Source: Platycnemis pennipes (taxonomy: Eukaryota; Arthropoda; Insecta; Odonata; Platycnemididae). From it: DNA of 64,000 nt. Both the position numbers and the translations under genes were made by a program. Below the pieces are notes generated by a model, which had not been told where the DNA came from, did no database searches, and saw only the letters and a program-made list of their open reading frames with translations. This document shows, in pieces, positions 12,480-22,485 of this stretch. Position 1 is the stretch's first letter. Every line of letters starts with the position of its first letter. The DNA lies in assembly GCA_933228895.1 (NCBI GenBank), contig OW121857.1, positions 77,495,672-77,559,671 of the forward strand, given 5' to 3'.

Positions 12480-12960
12480 TCCGCGACCTCAGTTGGGAAA
12501 GTCATATAGGGCACGATTCCTGCGCCCGCATCCCGCACTGGGACGAAGGTCTCATTTATTTCTTCCCTGCCCTCTCTCCATCGACAACGAAAATACGTGA
12601 CCAACGCACGGGGAATGAGAATGGGCAGTTTTAAAAACACGGGCACGGCCTTTCACAAAAGTTGGTTGGTTTTACAAGGCAATTCAAAATCATTGTCGAC
12701 ATGCGACTTCCGGAATGGATAGAGACCTTGAGTGGTTCTGTTGCAACCTTTTTTTCAGGTTAGAAAGGGAGAGAGAGGACGGAGTGGAATGGGGAGATGG
12801 GCGTTGAGTGGTTAAGGGTGCCCTACGTCGACAGGTGGAAGAGGTGCGGAGGACGAGCGGTCCTTCAGGGCTAGGGGCGGTATGGAGACGAGGGAAACGG
12901 AGACCTTCACGGAGAAACCAAGTAGTGAAGGATGAGAGGGTCTCCTGCGGTGGAAAATTT
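12480..12960. other. GC/CpG-rich patch
   Basis: A patch of raised GC, purine-rich on the plus strand after about 12755, ending just before a LINE-A copy. It holds a 92-codon minus-strand frame (12690-12968) rich in Pro, Ser and Arg with no recognisable domain, most likely compositional. Confidence 0.35.
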
Positions 12961-12971
12961 GGAATCAAATA

Positions 12972-13820
12972 ACGATTGGGAAAAGAATAGTACTCCTCCT
13001 AGCACTTAAAAAATAAGTACATAATAATGAATTACCAAACGTAAATCGATTAAATATCTTGGAATAAGACTGAAACATGATCGTTCTTGGGGTAAACACA
13101 TATGTGAAATAATAGGTCAAGCTAATCGTAAACAGCGATTCATCAAGAGAGTACTGGGTAAATGTGACGATCATGTACGAGAATTTAGCTACTTTTGCCT
13201 AGTAAGACCTCATTTTGAATACACTGTCAGTATATGGGATCCATACGAAATCGGCCTAAATAATGAACTTGAACGTGTACAGCGAAGATAGGCAAGATTT
13301 GTAAAGGGATAATATGATAACTATATTAGCGTAACCTGTATATTAAATGAATTAAATTGGGAATTATTGACAGATCGTCGGTTGAAATTCAGACTTAATC
13401 TCTTAGACAAACTCCAAGATAATATTTTCACTGATGACATTAAAAATATTTTTCGAATCTCAACTTAATACGGTAGACCGGACTGTAATCACAAAATTAG
13501 ATAAATTGATTGCCGTACTGACAGATTCAAAACGTCCTTTTTACCTCAAACAATTAGGGATATGAATAGCGGTAAATATATCCAATACGAGTATATCAAA
13601 GGATAACACAGGTAGTTGCATGTTGATATAAGGACTTAAAGCTAACCCAACTAACAGTATTATATTGCATGCTTATTTTGGTATATTTATCCTCTAAAAA
13701 TTGAAGTATATACTAGTATATTATTGCTAATCCTTTCTTACGCTTGATATGTAGTGCAGGCTTGGTGAGAATACACCCCCTGCCACACATTTTATGGTGG
13801 CTTCCAGGGTATTAGGTAGC
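12972..13820 (+). mobile_element. LINE-A copy, 5'-truncated, degenerate
   Basis: Plus-strand copy of the post-RT region of a CR1/L2/Jockey-type LINE. Decayed versions of KYLGIRL, CDDHVRE, LVRPH-EY and DPYEIGLNNELERVQR can be read in order, with several stops and frame changes. The 3' untranslated end (CCCTGCCACACATT at about 13777, then GGTGGCTTCCAGGGTATTA) reaches about 13820. It directly abuts a second copy in the opposite direction. More diverged than its neighbour at 13821-14934. Confidence 0.9.
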
Positions 13821-14934
13821 TGTACATCTACATCTACATAATACCCTGCAAGCCACCACAAGGGTGTGTGGCAGGGGGTGATTGCTCACCAAACATGCAC
13901 TACATATCATGCATAAAAAAGGAATAGTATTAATATAGTAGTCAGAACTACACTATTTAAAAAAGATAGAAATTGCAAAGAAAACATGCAAAAACATTCT
14001 GTTAGTAGGGTTAGCTTTAAGTACTCATACCAACATGCAGCTACCAATGCTATTCATTGCTACTCTCCGATAGGACATATTTATCGTTATTCGCATCTCT
14101 AATTGTGCGAGGGAAAAAGGACATTTTGAATCGGTCAGTTCGGCAATCAATTTCTCTAACTTTATGATTATGGTCCAGTCTGCCATAGTAAGTTGGGGTT
14201 CGCAAAATATTTTTAACGCCATCACTGAAAATATTGCCTTGGAATTTGTGGAAGAGATTAAGTCTAATTTTCAACCTGCGATCTGACAATGATTCCCAAT
14301 TTAATTCATTTAATAGACTGGTTACGCTAATATAATTATCGTATCGTCCCTTTACAAATCTTGCCGATCTTCGCTGCACACGTTCAAGTTCATTACTTAG
14401 ACCGATTTCGTAGGGATCCCATACACTGGCAGCATATTCCAAATGAGGTCTAACAAGGGAAAAGTAGCTGATTTCTCGTACATGATCGTCACATTTACCC
14501 AATACTCTTTTAATGAAACCCAGTTTGCGATTCGCTTGACCCATTATTTCACGAATGTGTTTACCCCAGGAAAGATCATTTGTCAGTCTTATTCCAAGAT
14601 ATTTAATGGATTCCACGTTTGTTAATTCATTATTACTTATTTTGTAGGTGGTAGGAGGAGAGCTATTCTTTTTCCAAAAATTCATTACAAGACATTTCTT
14701 AAAGTTTAATTCTAACTGCCATGTATCACACCAAGTTTCAATTGCTTGTAGGTCAATATTTAAATATTATTTATCGTTTGGGCATAGAATTTCCCTGTAC
14801 ACTACTGCGTCATCGGCAAGTAGACGAAGCTTACTTTTTACCACCTTTTGGATATCATTAATGTACAAAAGGAATAGGAGTGGACCTATCACACTACCTT
14901 GTGGGACACCCGAAGTGTAGATGAATGTTAGGGG
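13821..14934 (-). mobile_element. LINE-A copy, 5'-truncated in the RT domain
   Basis: Minus-strand copy with a short (GTAGAT) tail at 13821-13835. It runs through the 3' untranslated region and a long open C-terminal frame, and stops just upstream of reverse-transcriptase motif B (TSGVPQGS, 14893-14910). Its 5' end meets the GGGGCCGTACACATATTATG end of a MITE at about 14932. No convincing target-site duplication was seen. Best-preserved LINE-A copy in the window. Confidence 0.93.
14050..14919 (-). pseudogene. LINE-A reverse transcriptase, C-terminal part
   Basis: Reads 3' to 5' on the plus strand. RT motif B GVPQGSVIGPLLFLLYINDI comes first, then motif C as LLADDAVVY (ADD at about 14806-14817; the two catalytic aspartates are kept). 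A single in-frame TAA follows at 14767-14769, then 211 open codons from MNFWKK (14685) to 14050. That part holds KYLGIRLTNDLSWGKHI, SLVRPHLEYAASVWDPY and LERVQRRSARFVKGRY, the post-RT region usual in CR1/L2/Jockey LINEs. The endonuclease and the N-terminal half of RT are missing through 5' truncation. One stop in about 290 codons points to a fairly young insertion. Not expected to work. Confidence 0.9.
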
Positions 14935-15490
14935 CCGTACACATATTATGTAACGCTAAAGGGAGGGGGAGAAGTCGGCCAAATGTTTTCATATGCTATC
15001 AACAGGAAAGGGGGGGTCTAGCCTTTCTACATCTACATCTACGTAATACCCTGCGAGCCACCACGAGGGTGTGTGGTAGGGGTTGAAGATCACCAAATAT
15101 GCACTATTTCCATGCAACTAGGCAACTAAATGGAGACAGTATAGATAATAGGGCCACATGCAGCTAGATGGTTAGTAAAAGGGTTTGATTGTTAATACAT
15201 GCATCATGCACAACAGACTATTCTAATAATATTTCAACCACCTATCTCTATGCTAGGTTGCCTATTGTGCTCTCTTTTACTAGACGGGAAAAATGTCATT
15301 TAACTCTATCGGCACGACAATCTATAGTGAATGGTGAATATGTATTAATATTGAAAAAATATATAATGTATTTATTATTTTTGAAAATTGTCTGTTTTAG
15401 CATTCACAAAAAGACAGGGCTCATTAGCAGCGTGACACAATAGGGAGGGGGCTTTGAGAATGTTATGGAGCGTTATTGGGAGTGATAAGG
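14932..15490. mobile_element. MITE-like element (GTAACGCTAAAGGGAGG family), split by LINE-A
   Basis: The left part 14932-15024 and right part about 15385-15490 match, in the same order, the unsplit copy at 56212-56525. Shared segments are TATGTAACGCTAAAGGGAG against TACGTAACGTTAAAGGGAG, CTATCAACAGGAAAGGG against CTATTAACAGGAAGGGG, and AGCAGCGTGACACAA against GTCAGCGTGACGTAA. G-rich runs mark both ends. The LINE-A fragment at 15024-15384 lies inside. Superfamily not determined. Confidence 0.65.
15024..15384 (-). mobile_element. LINE-A 3' fragment (variant 3' UTR) nested in a MITE
   Basis: It begins with the (CTACAT) tail and TACGTAATACCCTGCGAGCC. It continues with a 3' UTR variant that also occurs at 57661-57915 (CTAGTTG..., ACCATCTAG), and then a relic of the end of the coding region near 15265-15345 (the KMSFFPRTI area). 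The right edge is approximate. Confidence 0.7.
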
Positions 15491-15499
15491 GGGTGAAAA

Positions 15500-15560
15500 C
15501 ATAAGTACTACATAATACTCTACAAGCCAGCATAAAGGTGTGTGCCTTAGTAGCACACGG
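15500..15560 (-). mobile_element. LINE-A 3' tail fragment
   Basis: ACTACATAATACTCTACAAG followed by CCAGCATAAAGGTGTGTG is a decayed copy of the LINE-A terminal block. Confidence 0.6.
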
Positions 15561-15590
15561 ATTAATAATTTTATTTGAATACTAAGCTAT

Positions 15591-16635
15591 CATCATCATC
15601 AAGGGTCAATAATCCTAGGATTGGTTTGAAGCAGCCATCCACTCGATTCTTCTATCGGCCAACCTCTTCATATTAACGTAGTTCCTCTCTTTCACGTCCT
15701 TTACGACCTGTTCTATGTAACTCATACGAGGCCTGCCTTTTCCATTCTTCCCGTTCACTTTTCCTTCGACGATTGTCTTCATCAGGCCATCATGTCTTAA
15801 GATGTGGCCGATTAAGTTGTCCCGTCTTCTTTTTATAGTTTTCAGCAGACTTCTCTTTTCTCCCACTCTTCTTAGGACTTCTTCATTTGTCACTCGGTCT
15901 ATCCATTTTATCTTCATCATTCTTCGATAGCACCATATTTCGAATGCTTCCACCCTTTTCTTCTCCGCTGCTGTCATCGTCCATGCCTCACTGCCGTAAA
16001 GAAACATGCTCCACATATACGTTTTGATGAATTGCTACCTTACTTCCAAGCTTGTATTTCCAGCTGTAAGTATATTCTTCTTTTGATAGAATGCCCTCTT
16101 TGCCTGGGCTATTCTACTCACTATTTCTTTATTGCTTCGGCCATCGTTGGTTACTCTGCTTCCCAGGTAACAGAACTCTTTCACCTCTTCCAGTTTCTGT
16201 TTTCCTAGTATAACGTTGGTTGTGGCCTCCTCTCTCTTGATGCACACCAATATCTTAGTTTTCTTCTTATTGATCTTAGCCTTGTCTCACTCCTTTTCTT
16301 ATTCTTGTTTCTTCACAGCTGAGTCCAGATTTTATCACCGCTACTTGGTTTTTATCCAAACTGTGGATAATTCTTCCGTCATTGTACGCCACTCCAATTC
16401 CTTTCAGAATTCCAAGCATTAAATTCCAAACAACGTTACAAAAGCCTTCTCTAAATCCACAAATGCAATGAAGGTCGGTTTGTTCTTCTCCATTCTCCTC
16501 TCTATAAGCAGCCTAAGGGCCAATATTGCTTCTCTTGTTCCCTTACTTTTCCTGAATCCGAATTGATCTTCATCCAGGAACTCCTCTGCTTTTATTTCTA
16601 TTCTTCTGTAGATTATCCTTGTCAAGGATAATCTA
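15591..16635 (-). mobile_element. LINE-B copy, 5'-truncated with internal RT deletion
   Basis: The 3' end is the ATCATCATCATCAAGGGTCA run at 15591 followed by GGATTGGTTTGAAGCAGCC. The copy extends up to the RT region near 16625. AAGCTAT occurs at both borders (about 15585-15591 and 16646-16652) and may be a short target-site duplication. At the 5' border GATTATCCTT and AAGGATAATC (about 16610-16632) form a small inverted repeat. Confidence 0.9.
15615..16625 (-). pseudogene. LINE-B reverse transcriptase, disrupted
   Basis: The upstream block (16625-16419) holds RT motifs DEDQFGFRKSKGTREAI and FIAFVDLEKAF, the latter with a motif-A aspartate. A frameshift follows directly after EKAF. The next frame carries GVAYNDGRIIHSLDKNQ and reaches GVRQG (motif B) near 16280. 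The sequence then jumps straight to NKKKTKILVCIKREEA, so the motif-C (ADD) segment is deleted. The C-terminal part is open in two pieces (16250-16035 and 16016-15615): EFCYLGSRVTNDGRSNKEIV, then AFEIWCYRRMMKIKWIDRVT and LIGHILRHDGLMKTIVEG. RTE/BovB-like by overall style. Lacks endonuclease and catalytic centre; dead. Confidence 0.9.
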
Positions 16636-16779
16636 AAAGCTATAAAGTCATTTTTTATCGTGATAAGAAAGGTCCCTTAAAGCGATTAATAATGCGAACT
16701 GATTCTGCAAAACCAAAAGTCAAAGATATTTAAAGAAAGATAGAGAAAGCAGACGTTTAATGAATAGCCGAAAGCTTGT

Positions 16780-16995
16780 GGGAATCGGACAGGTGAGATG
16801 GCTTAAGTAATGGTCACCTAACTCCTTGGGCAGAGATGTTCCATGCTATACAGGTCACTTCAAAAATGTTGTGAGGAGAGTGCCTCAAGTTCGTCCGTTG
16901 CATGGAACGCTAAACTACGACTCATTTGGCAACTTTAGTTGACAAAATCTAGTCGATAACAATGACGGCTAATACAGCAAAGAAGAAATAATGAT
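16780..16995 (+). mobile_element. SINE fragment with shared central domain
   Basis: TTCGTCCGTTGCATGGAACG and the following CTAAACTACGACTCATTTGG (about 16890-16930) are a diverged copy of the SINE domain seen at 54975-55021. No clear tRNA-like head. Confidence 0.45.
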
Positions 16996-17024
16996 AAATT
17001 AAGTATCTAATTAGCCAGCTGCAT

Positions 17025-17095
17025 TAGCCAAGTCGGATAGTGCCGGCCTGACATTTGAAAGGCTGCACTTTTGAATCCTACCACGGACATGGATG
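17025..17095 (+). mobile_element. tRNA-like SINE head
   Basis: AGCCAAGTCGGATAGTGCCG resembles box A and D-arm sequence, and a decayed box B (TTTTGAATCC) lies about 30 nt later. The CCGGCCTGACA stretch is shared with 7700-7725. A decayed SINE head. Confidence 0.45.
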
Positions 17096-17259
17096 TTGTG
17101 AATATCTCAGATTCACAGGTAACACAAGTCGTTATATCTCAGCCGTTCAAGCACATTAAACCCCAGTTTACTATGCATTCCCCAGAAAAAAGCAATGACA
17201 GCATTATTATTACAATAAGCGTCTCAATATTTTGTGGGAAAGTTTTCGAACCGTAAAAG

Positions 17260-17610
17260 ATACATGTTATATTTTGTACTTGTAAGGCCTTACCTGATTT
17301 ATACAGCAAGCATTTGGGATCCAATGAATAACTCTTAAGGTTTAATTAGAGAACTGAATAAGATACTAGCCAAATCAGAAAGTTGTAATAAATTTCTCTG
17401 AAGGTATAGAAAGTGGCACTAAGATATTGGAAGAATTGGGTTTAGAAACCCTTGAGACTAAAGAGGTTCAAGATTAAAAATACTTGAAAAAATCAGCTCA
17501 CACAAAATCGAATCTGACATTTCAGACTTATTTCTGCTCCCACACTGCATCAGCAGGACAGACAGAAGTGACAAATTAAGAGAAGAAAATGCCGGACTGA
17601 GTGATACAAT
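17260..17610 (+). mobile_element. LINE-C relic (CR1/L2/Jockey type), post-RT region
   Basis: Broken plus-strand frames read IYTASIWDP, then LEELGLETL, then a stretch close to PHCISRTDRSDKLREE. This is the order of the post-RT region of CR1/L2/Jockey LINEs. It differs from LINE-A in sequence, so a separate family. Many stops and indels; old. Confidence 0.7.
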
Positions 17611-17689
17611 AATTCTTTATTCCCGCGCACAGCACACGACCAAAACACATTACACATCATGCTTAGTAATTAAATAACAGTTTTTTTTC

Positions 17690-17780
17690 AGGTAAAATCA
17701 ACTTCACGGGTGGTAGCCTAACACCTTCTGCCACACGCCCTTACGGCGACTCACAGAGTTACACGTAGACGTATTCATAG
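17690..17780 (+). mobile_element. LINE-A 3' tail fragment
   Basis: CTTCTGCCACACGCCCTTAC followed by GGCGACTCACAGAGTTACAC is a decayed plus-strand copy of the LINE-A terminus. Confidence 0.6.
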
Positions 17781-17860
17781 TTCTCATGATTAAGCTGAGC
17801 CGCATCCCTAACCATTCATACTCACTAACCAAAGCTATAGGAGCGCCATAAAATCTGATT

Positions 17861-17982
17861 CTATCACATTAAAATAATTAATTAAAAATGACTGAAAAGC
17901 AATCAACATAGTACAACCTTTCTACCACATTACAATAATTAATCAAAAATGAGTGAAAAGCAATTAATCTACAATCTTTCTT
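17861..17982. repeat. Two-copy 61-bp tandem duplication
   Basis: CTATCACATTAAAATAATTA at 17861 is followed 61 bp later by CTACCACATTACAATAATTA at 17922. The two units stay alignable through TGACTGAAAAGCAAT and TGAGTGAAAAGCAAT. Confidence 0.8.
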
Positions 17983-18059
17983 TGAAACTCAAATTGTAAA
18001 TTAAATGAACGAGATCAATGATTATTTTGAATCACGCCAAGCACATTTGGAAGAATTAT

Positions 18060-19110
18060 TTATTTTGCTATTTTCTTCCCCACTCAAACACATACTTTCG
18101 GCGTTCAATTGACGCGAGAGCGCTCAAATCCACCCTTACAAGTCTTTCCTGAGAAAGGCTTGTCTCGTTTCGTTCCTCTCTCGTTTCTCGCCCCGACAAA
18201 CGTTCCACCGTGTAGAAAAGGCACCGCGCGCAAACGACAAATGACACGATTATGACACGATTTCATGGAATCCAAACATTAACAGGGACAGTACGGGCGG
18301 AAACAAAGACAGAAAGGAGAGCATTAGCGGGCAGGAAGGTCTTTGAGGACGGTAGGAGAGGAGAATGAGCTCGAGGAGAGATGGGGAGAGACAGGTAGAA
18401 TCCACTGGAAACAGAGAATGTCACCTCTTACACATTTCGAGTTAACGAGCGGAGGGAGGGTGGAGAAGGGCGGAAGGGGGGAGGGTGGTTAGGGAGAAAG
18501 GGAAGACAGGTGAAGGATTTACTAAGGACGGGAGGAGCGCAGGTAGGTACCTTGAAGATGCGGCCAAGACTGTACGCGTGTGTATGTGTGTGAGAGAAGA
18601 GAGAGAGGAAGGCATTGGGTGACAAGTGGATGAGCTGGGGGAACGGGATGGGGGATGGAATGAAGGTGGGAGGGGTCCGAAGGAGAGGAGGACGAGGTTT
18701 GGGAACTAACACATGGACTCGGGGCGGGTTAATGGCGACGCCAACGTCGGCTCAACAAGGAAGGAAGTCCAAAGAGTCAAAAGTCTCCCCACCGAAGGGG
18801 AAAGATTCCATTCGTATAAGGCCCTCCTCAATCGCTCAGAGCGATCGGCGATAGTTCTTGCAGGGGCGGGGAGGGGGAGACTGACTTCTGGGAAACTAGC
18901 TATGGGAAAGGTCGAGTTGTCGCACGTAAAGATAGAGACGGGAGAGGGAATAGTTCGGAACAAATGATCTCTCCCAGGACGGGACCGGGGCTCGATGGCC
19001 ACACGGGTGTTTGGGAGGGGAGGGTGCCAGTGAATTACTCACGGGTCTCTCGGCAATGCCTCAGGGAAGAAGAAGGACTCGAGAAGACCTCGACTAAGCA
19101 GCCGGAAAAT
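18060..19110. other. GC/CpG-rich, purine-biased patch
   Basis: A kilobase of raised GC and CpG in AT-rich DNA, with a long G/A-biased stretch (about 18440-18720). Overlapping open frames of 79-98 codons on both strands are low in complexity and show no domain. No match to another patch was seen. Regulatory island or old GC-rich remnant; no gene claimed. Confidence 0.4.
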
Positions 19111-19224
19111 CAGCGCCCATTTAAGTCAACTACAACGGCCTAGCGTAGGCAGCTCGAATGCCATTCATTTTACCCTTTATCTTTCACGCAAGAACTATGG
19201 ATCGGCTTCCAGGTTCTCCAACTG

Positions 19225-19360
19225 CTGTTTATCTCGCAATATCCAACCTAACCTTAAATCTGAGAGAAACACAGTATCCACACCTGAGGCGGGATTCGAA
19301 CCCATGACCTGGCCTTGCAAGCCCGTTATCGACCTGGCTACCGCAGGCCACGTAGAGGCT
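19225..19360 (-). mobile_element. tRNA-derived SINE head
   Basis: On the minus strand, GGCCTGCGGTAGCCAGGTCG (box A region, about 19348-19329) is followed by TCATGGGTTCGAATCCCGCC (box B, about 19307-19288). Spacing matches an internal Pol III promoter, but the acceptor stem does not close, so a SINE rather than a tRNA gene. Confidence 0.65.
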
Positions 19361-20514
19361 GGTCCTTTAACACGAGAAATAACACCAAATTACAAAATGC
19401 GCATTAATAATTTGTCCAGTTTTCCAAATTAGCTTCCTCAGCATGAAAATGAAAGCAAACCGACAGGGGAATAGTAACACATTTAAGCTCCTGATGAGCC
19501 ATAATACTAAGTTAAGATAAAGCAAAGATAATATTTGTGTAAATATGAAAGAGTTAGCCTAACGGAGAATTGATTGAAGAGGGCAGACTTTTTTTTACCA
19601 TACGCAGAGGGGTTAATGATCTCCGCAGTGGTTTATGACATAAGAAATCTAGGCCCGAACATTCCGAGCCGCGTCAGATTAATTAAACACATAAGCATGC
19701 TCTAAATTATCTTCTCCCTACTGAGCATTTACCGCGAAGGAAGGAGAATAAAGAGGGTTAACATTTAATAAATGATAATCAGGCGAGGGAAATAATTTGT
19801 TGAAACGCAGAGTCGCACCAGTGAGCGGATTTTATCCAACGTGGCACTGACGTAATTTACTGACAAATAGCACCCCTTTATTCCCATTAATAAGAGGGGT
19901 TGAAACACGATCGTGCAGAAAGACGGTGTTGATTTATATCGTGTCTTCCTTATATCATGAGGATTCTCTGGTTTTTGTCAACGGGATCACACCTTCCTCC
20001 AATACGTTTCAGAGGCAGCTTAACAGGATAAGCAGTATTTTATGCTAATATGGCTTCCTACTTCTTCCGCTACCTTCGCGAAAGATAGCAGAAGTCTGTC
20101 GAGGTTCACAAGCGAAGCGCAGATAGAAAAACGAATAAGACGAGCCATGGAGAGGGTGGGAGATAAGAGGAGCTTTTAACGCGAAGGCTTTCGAAGAGAA
20201 GCGACGCCAATTACGCTTTGAGTTAAAACGTTTGTTCTCGCTACCAAATGTCAGAGCTGGGCAACTAATTCTATCAGTTTCTGTTTTTAGGAGGCTGTAA
20301 ACGATGCGGAATGACCATGCGCTTGCATATTATAATGTTTTATATAGTTTCGCCAAGTAGCTATCGTGGTAATCAGCAAGCGATATTGTAATGAAATGCA
20401 GTGATGCTGCCGATACTATGGGGGCATGCATTTCGATTATCTAAATAATTTGCTACTTTTATCTAGAGCATACTTCGTTTTCAAAGTGAGGTATGGCCGA
20501 TAATAGCTACAGAA
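19361..20514. other. Unassigned DNA
   Basis: No gene, RNA or repeat supported. Confidence 0.5.
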
Positions 20515-20885
20515 AAGTCAAGACTTGAAGCATTCAAAATTCTGGGCACCATAAAAATGGCCGAGATAATTTTGTTTGGACGAGAAATGAACAAAGAAGC
20601 ACTAAGGAGAGTAGAAGAAAAGAGAAGTCTGCTGACAACTTTAAAAAGAAGAATGGGGAAACTAATTGGCCATATTTTGAGGCATTACGGCCAGATGAAT
20701 AAATCGTCGAGGAATAGTGAACAGAAAAACGGGAAAGAAAGACCTCGCATGAGATGTATTTAGCAAGCAAAGAATAATGTAAAATTAAAGACATATTTAA
20801 ACATGAAGAGGTCAGCTTATAGGAGAATTGAGTGGGGAGCTGCGTCAAACTGATTTCAAGTATTGATGACTAGTGATGATGATGT
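20515..20885 (+). mobile_element. LINE-B relic, C-terminal and 3' end
   Basis: A plus-strand frame over 20557-20763 reads KEALRRVEEKRSLLTTLKRR, GKLIGHILRHYGQM and GKERPRMRC, then decays. The 3' end GTGGGGAGCTGCGTCAAACTG followed by GATGATGATG (about 20874-20884) is the family terminus. Confidence 0.85.
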
Positions 20886-20934
20886 AAGCAGTACTTTAGC
20901 GTAACTTCTTTAATGATATTATTTATTACAACAA

Positions 20935-21128
20935 AGTAATGACTTCACTACCCCACGTGTCCCTGGCACTCCGACCCCCACTCTCTATCCACGGCCAAAG
21001 GCGGCGACATATGCCGCCTTCTTCGCCAGGACTACTGAACCATCCCTCCTCACACCTCTCTCCCTCTCTCTTTCCTCAACCAATTCCTCTCCCTCACGCC
21101 TCCCTCTTTTCCCCTCCTCCACAACACT
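20935..21128. other. Pyrimidine-rich GC patch
   Basis: CpG- and C-rich DNA with an almost pure C/T run at about 21040-21120 on the plus strand. Short frames on both strands look compositional. Confidence 0.35.
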
Positions 21129-21130
21129 TA

Positions 21131-21699
21131 GGCCGGGATTACGATGAACGTTTTGTGACGTGACGGAAACGGACGGTGGTGGTGAACGCCAACGGCTCAA
21201 TTGTGGGTGGTATATCAAGATCTACGTATATACGACCGTGTCTACGGCTGATTGGAAACACTGTCGTTTTCCAATATGGCGGCGCAGCGAACAGTCGCCT
21301 CTTGGGTTCGAATTGGTGTAAAACCGTATGCTTTTACCTTTTTCCGAAACTTGTCTAGCGTGAGTGAAGTGTGAACATAGCAGGTTGTGCTGTGAAAATT
21401 TCATCGAAAAGGGATGATTTTCAGTGGTTGAAAAACATTTCTGAAAAGTGTCACCCCCATCCAAACATTTATCCCCCACTTGATTTTCAAGTCACTCGTG
21501 ATTGGCTGACGGAAACCAACGCGACGGGAAAGCTAGAACCATGGCTAGACCTTGACAAGCTTTCCTCGTACGTCGTACGTCGGCGGCACGTCAACGTCCG
21601 TCCGTCGTGATTAGCTTCATTGCGTTCCCATTCTCCTAACTTCAGCAATGCCACCGTCCGTTTCCGTCGCGTCAGAAAACGTTCATCGTAATCCCGGCC
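21131..21699. mobile_element. Non-autonomous DNA transposon with 49-bp TIRs
   Basis: The terminal inverted repeats 21131-21179 (GGCCGGGATTACGATGAACG...) and 21651-21699 are reverse complements at 47 of 49 positions. TA dinucleotides flank both ends (21129-21130 and 21700-21701), consistent with a TA duplication. The 471-bp interior is CpG-rich, with a 79-codon plus-strand frame (21371-21610) of unknown nature and no transposase. GGCC-starting ends are also seen in PIF/Harbinger-type insect elements, so the superfamily (Tc1/mariner-like by TA, or PIF/Harbinger-like by ends) stays open. Confidence 0.88.
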
Positions 21700-21741
21700 T
21701 AGACTGTAACTTTAAAGGCATGGGATAGGTTTTTGCACTAC

Positions 21742-21767
21742 CTGAAGATGCTACACTGTAGCGAAAC
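21742..21767 (+). ncRNA. Hammerhead-like core motif
   Basis: CTGAAGA (fits CUGANGA) at 21742-21748, one extra T, stem GCTAC-ACT-GTAGC (21750-21762), then GAAA (21763-21766) and C. Core bases agree with the hammerhead consensus. Stem III would be only about 2 bp (CC with an upstream GG) and stem I is not evident. Likely part of a decayed retroelement; catalytic activity is doubtful. Confidence 0.25.
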
Positions 21768-22239
21768 CGCTAATAAATATTATGAAAAGAAGAGGAAGGT
21801 TAAACTGTTTTTTTAGATCCATACTCTAAACTGAAATTACTGCAATGTGAGTTGATAAACTAAAAAGAAGGTAGAGTGGTCCACTATCGCTAAAGCGTCC
21901 CAATTTGAACCCTAAGGTTAAGCTTTTAGGCACAGATTGAAAGAGGGCTTATCGAGGCAAACTAATGGAAGTAAGATGAAAGGAGGGTGCGGCTAATAAT
22001 GTCATTCATGATTGCGGAAAATGAAGAGTTAAGTGGACAGCCAGTTAAGGAAATATGTAGAGTTATCAAAGTTGGGAGCTCTATAAGATCACTGTAGAAA
22101 GAGCACGAGCATTAAACGTATTGAGACGTGGAGCAGCAGAAGAAAGGAAAGTACAGGATGATAGGAAGGAAGAAAAAAGAGCGAGATAGGGAGGATCCTA
22201 GAGAGCATCTATCGTTTCCCAACCAAGCACTACCAATAG
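21768..22239. other. Unassigned DNA
   Basis: No gene or repeat supported. Confidence 0.5.
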
Positions 22240-22460
22240 TCGAGTGAACTTTATTAACGTCTGTAGGATTGTGTTACAAAACGCACGGCTTTCCTTCGGA
22301 TTATATACAGTTCACAAATTAAATCTTTTTTCACTGGATCCCTAACGCTCGAATAATACTCCAGGTGAGACCTTGCAAGCGTGAAATAACATCGTTCTTT
22401 TTGTTTTTCAATTAAACACTTTCCTACCATACATTGCATTAATTCAACTCTCCCAAATTC
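22240..22460 (-). mobile_element. LINE-C-type relic, post-RT region
   Basis: The minus strand reads CYFTLARSHLEYYSSVRDPV followed by IRRKAVRFV, recognisable as the RPHLEYASSVWDP...QRRAARFV region of CR1/L2/Jockey LINEs. The open frame continues to 22637, but upstream of about 22460 it no longer resembles a LINE. Confidence 0.65.
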
Positions 22461-22485
22461 TGCGTCAACAAATATTTCTAATATG

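Noticed and set aside
19225..19360. Possible tRNA gene (minus strand)
   Set aside because: Boxes A and B are good but the acceptor stem does not pair; better explained as a SINE head.
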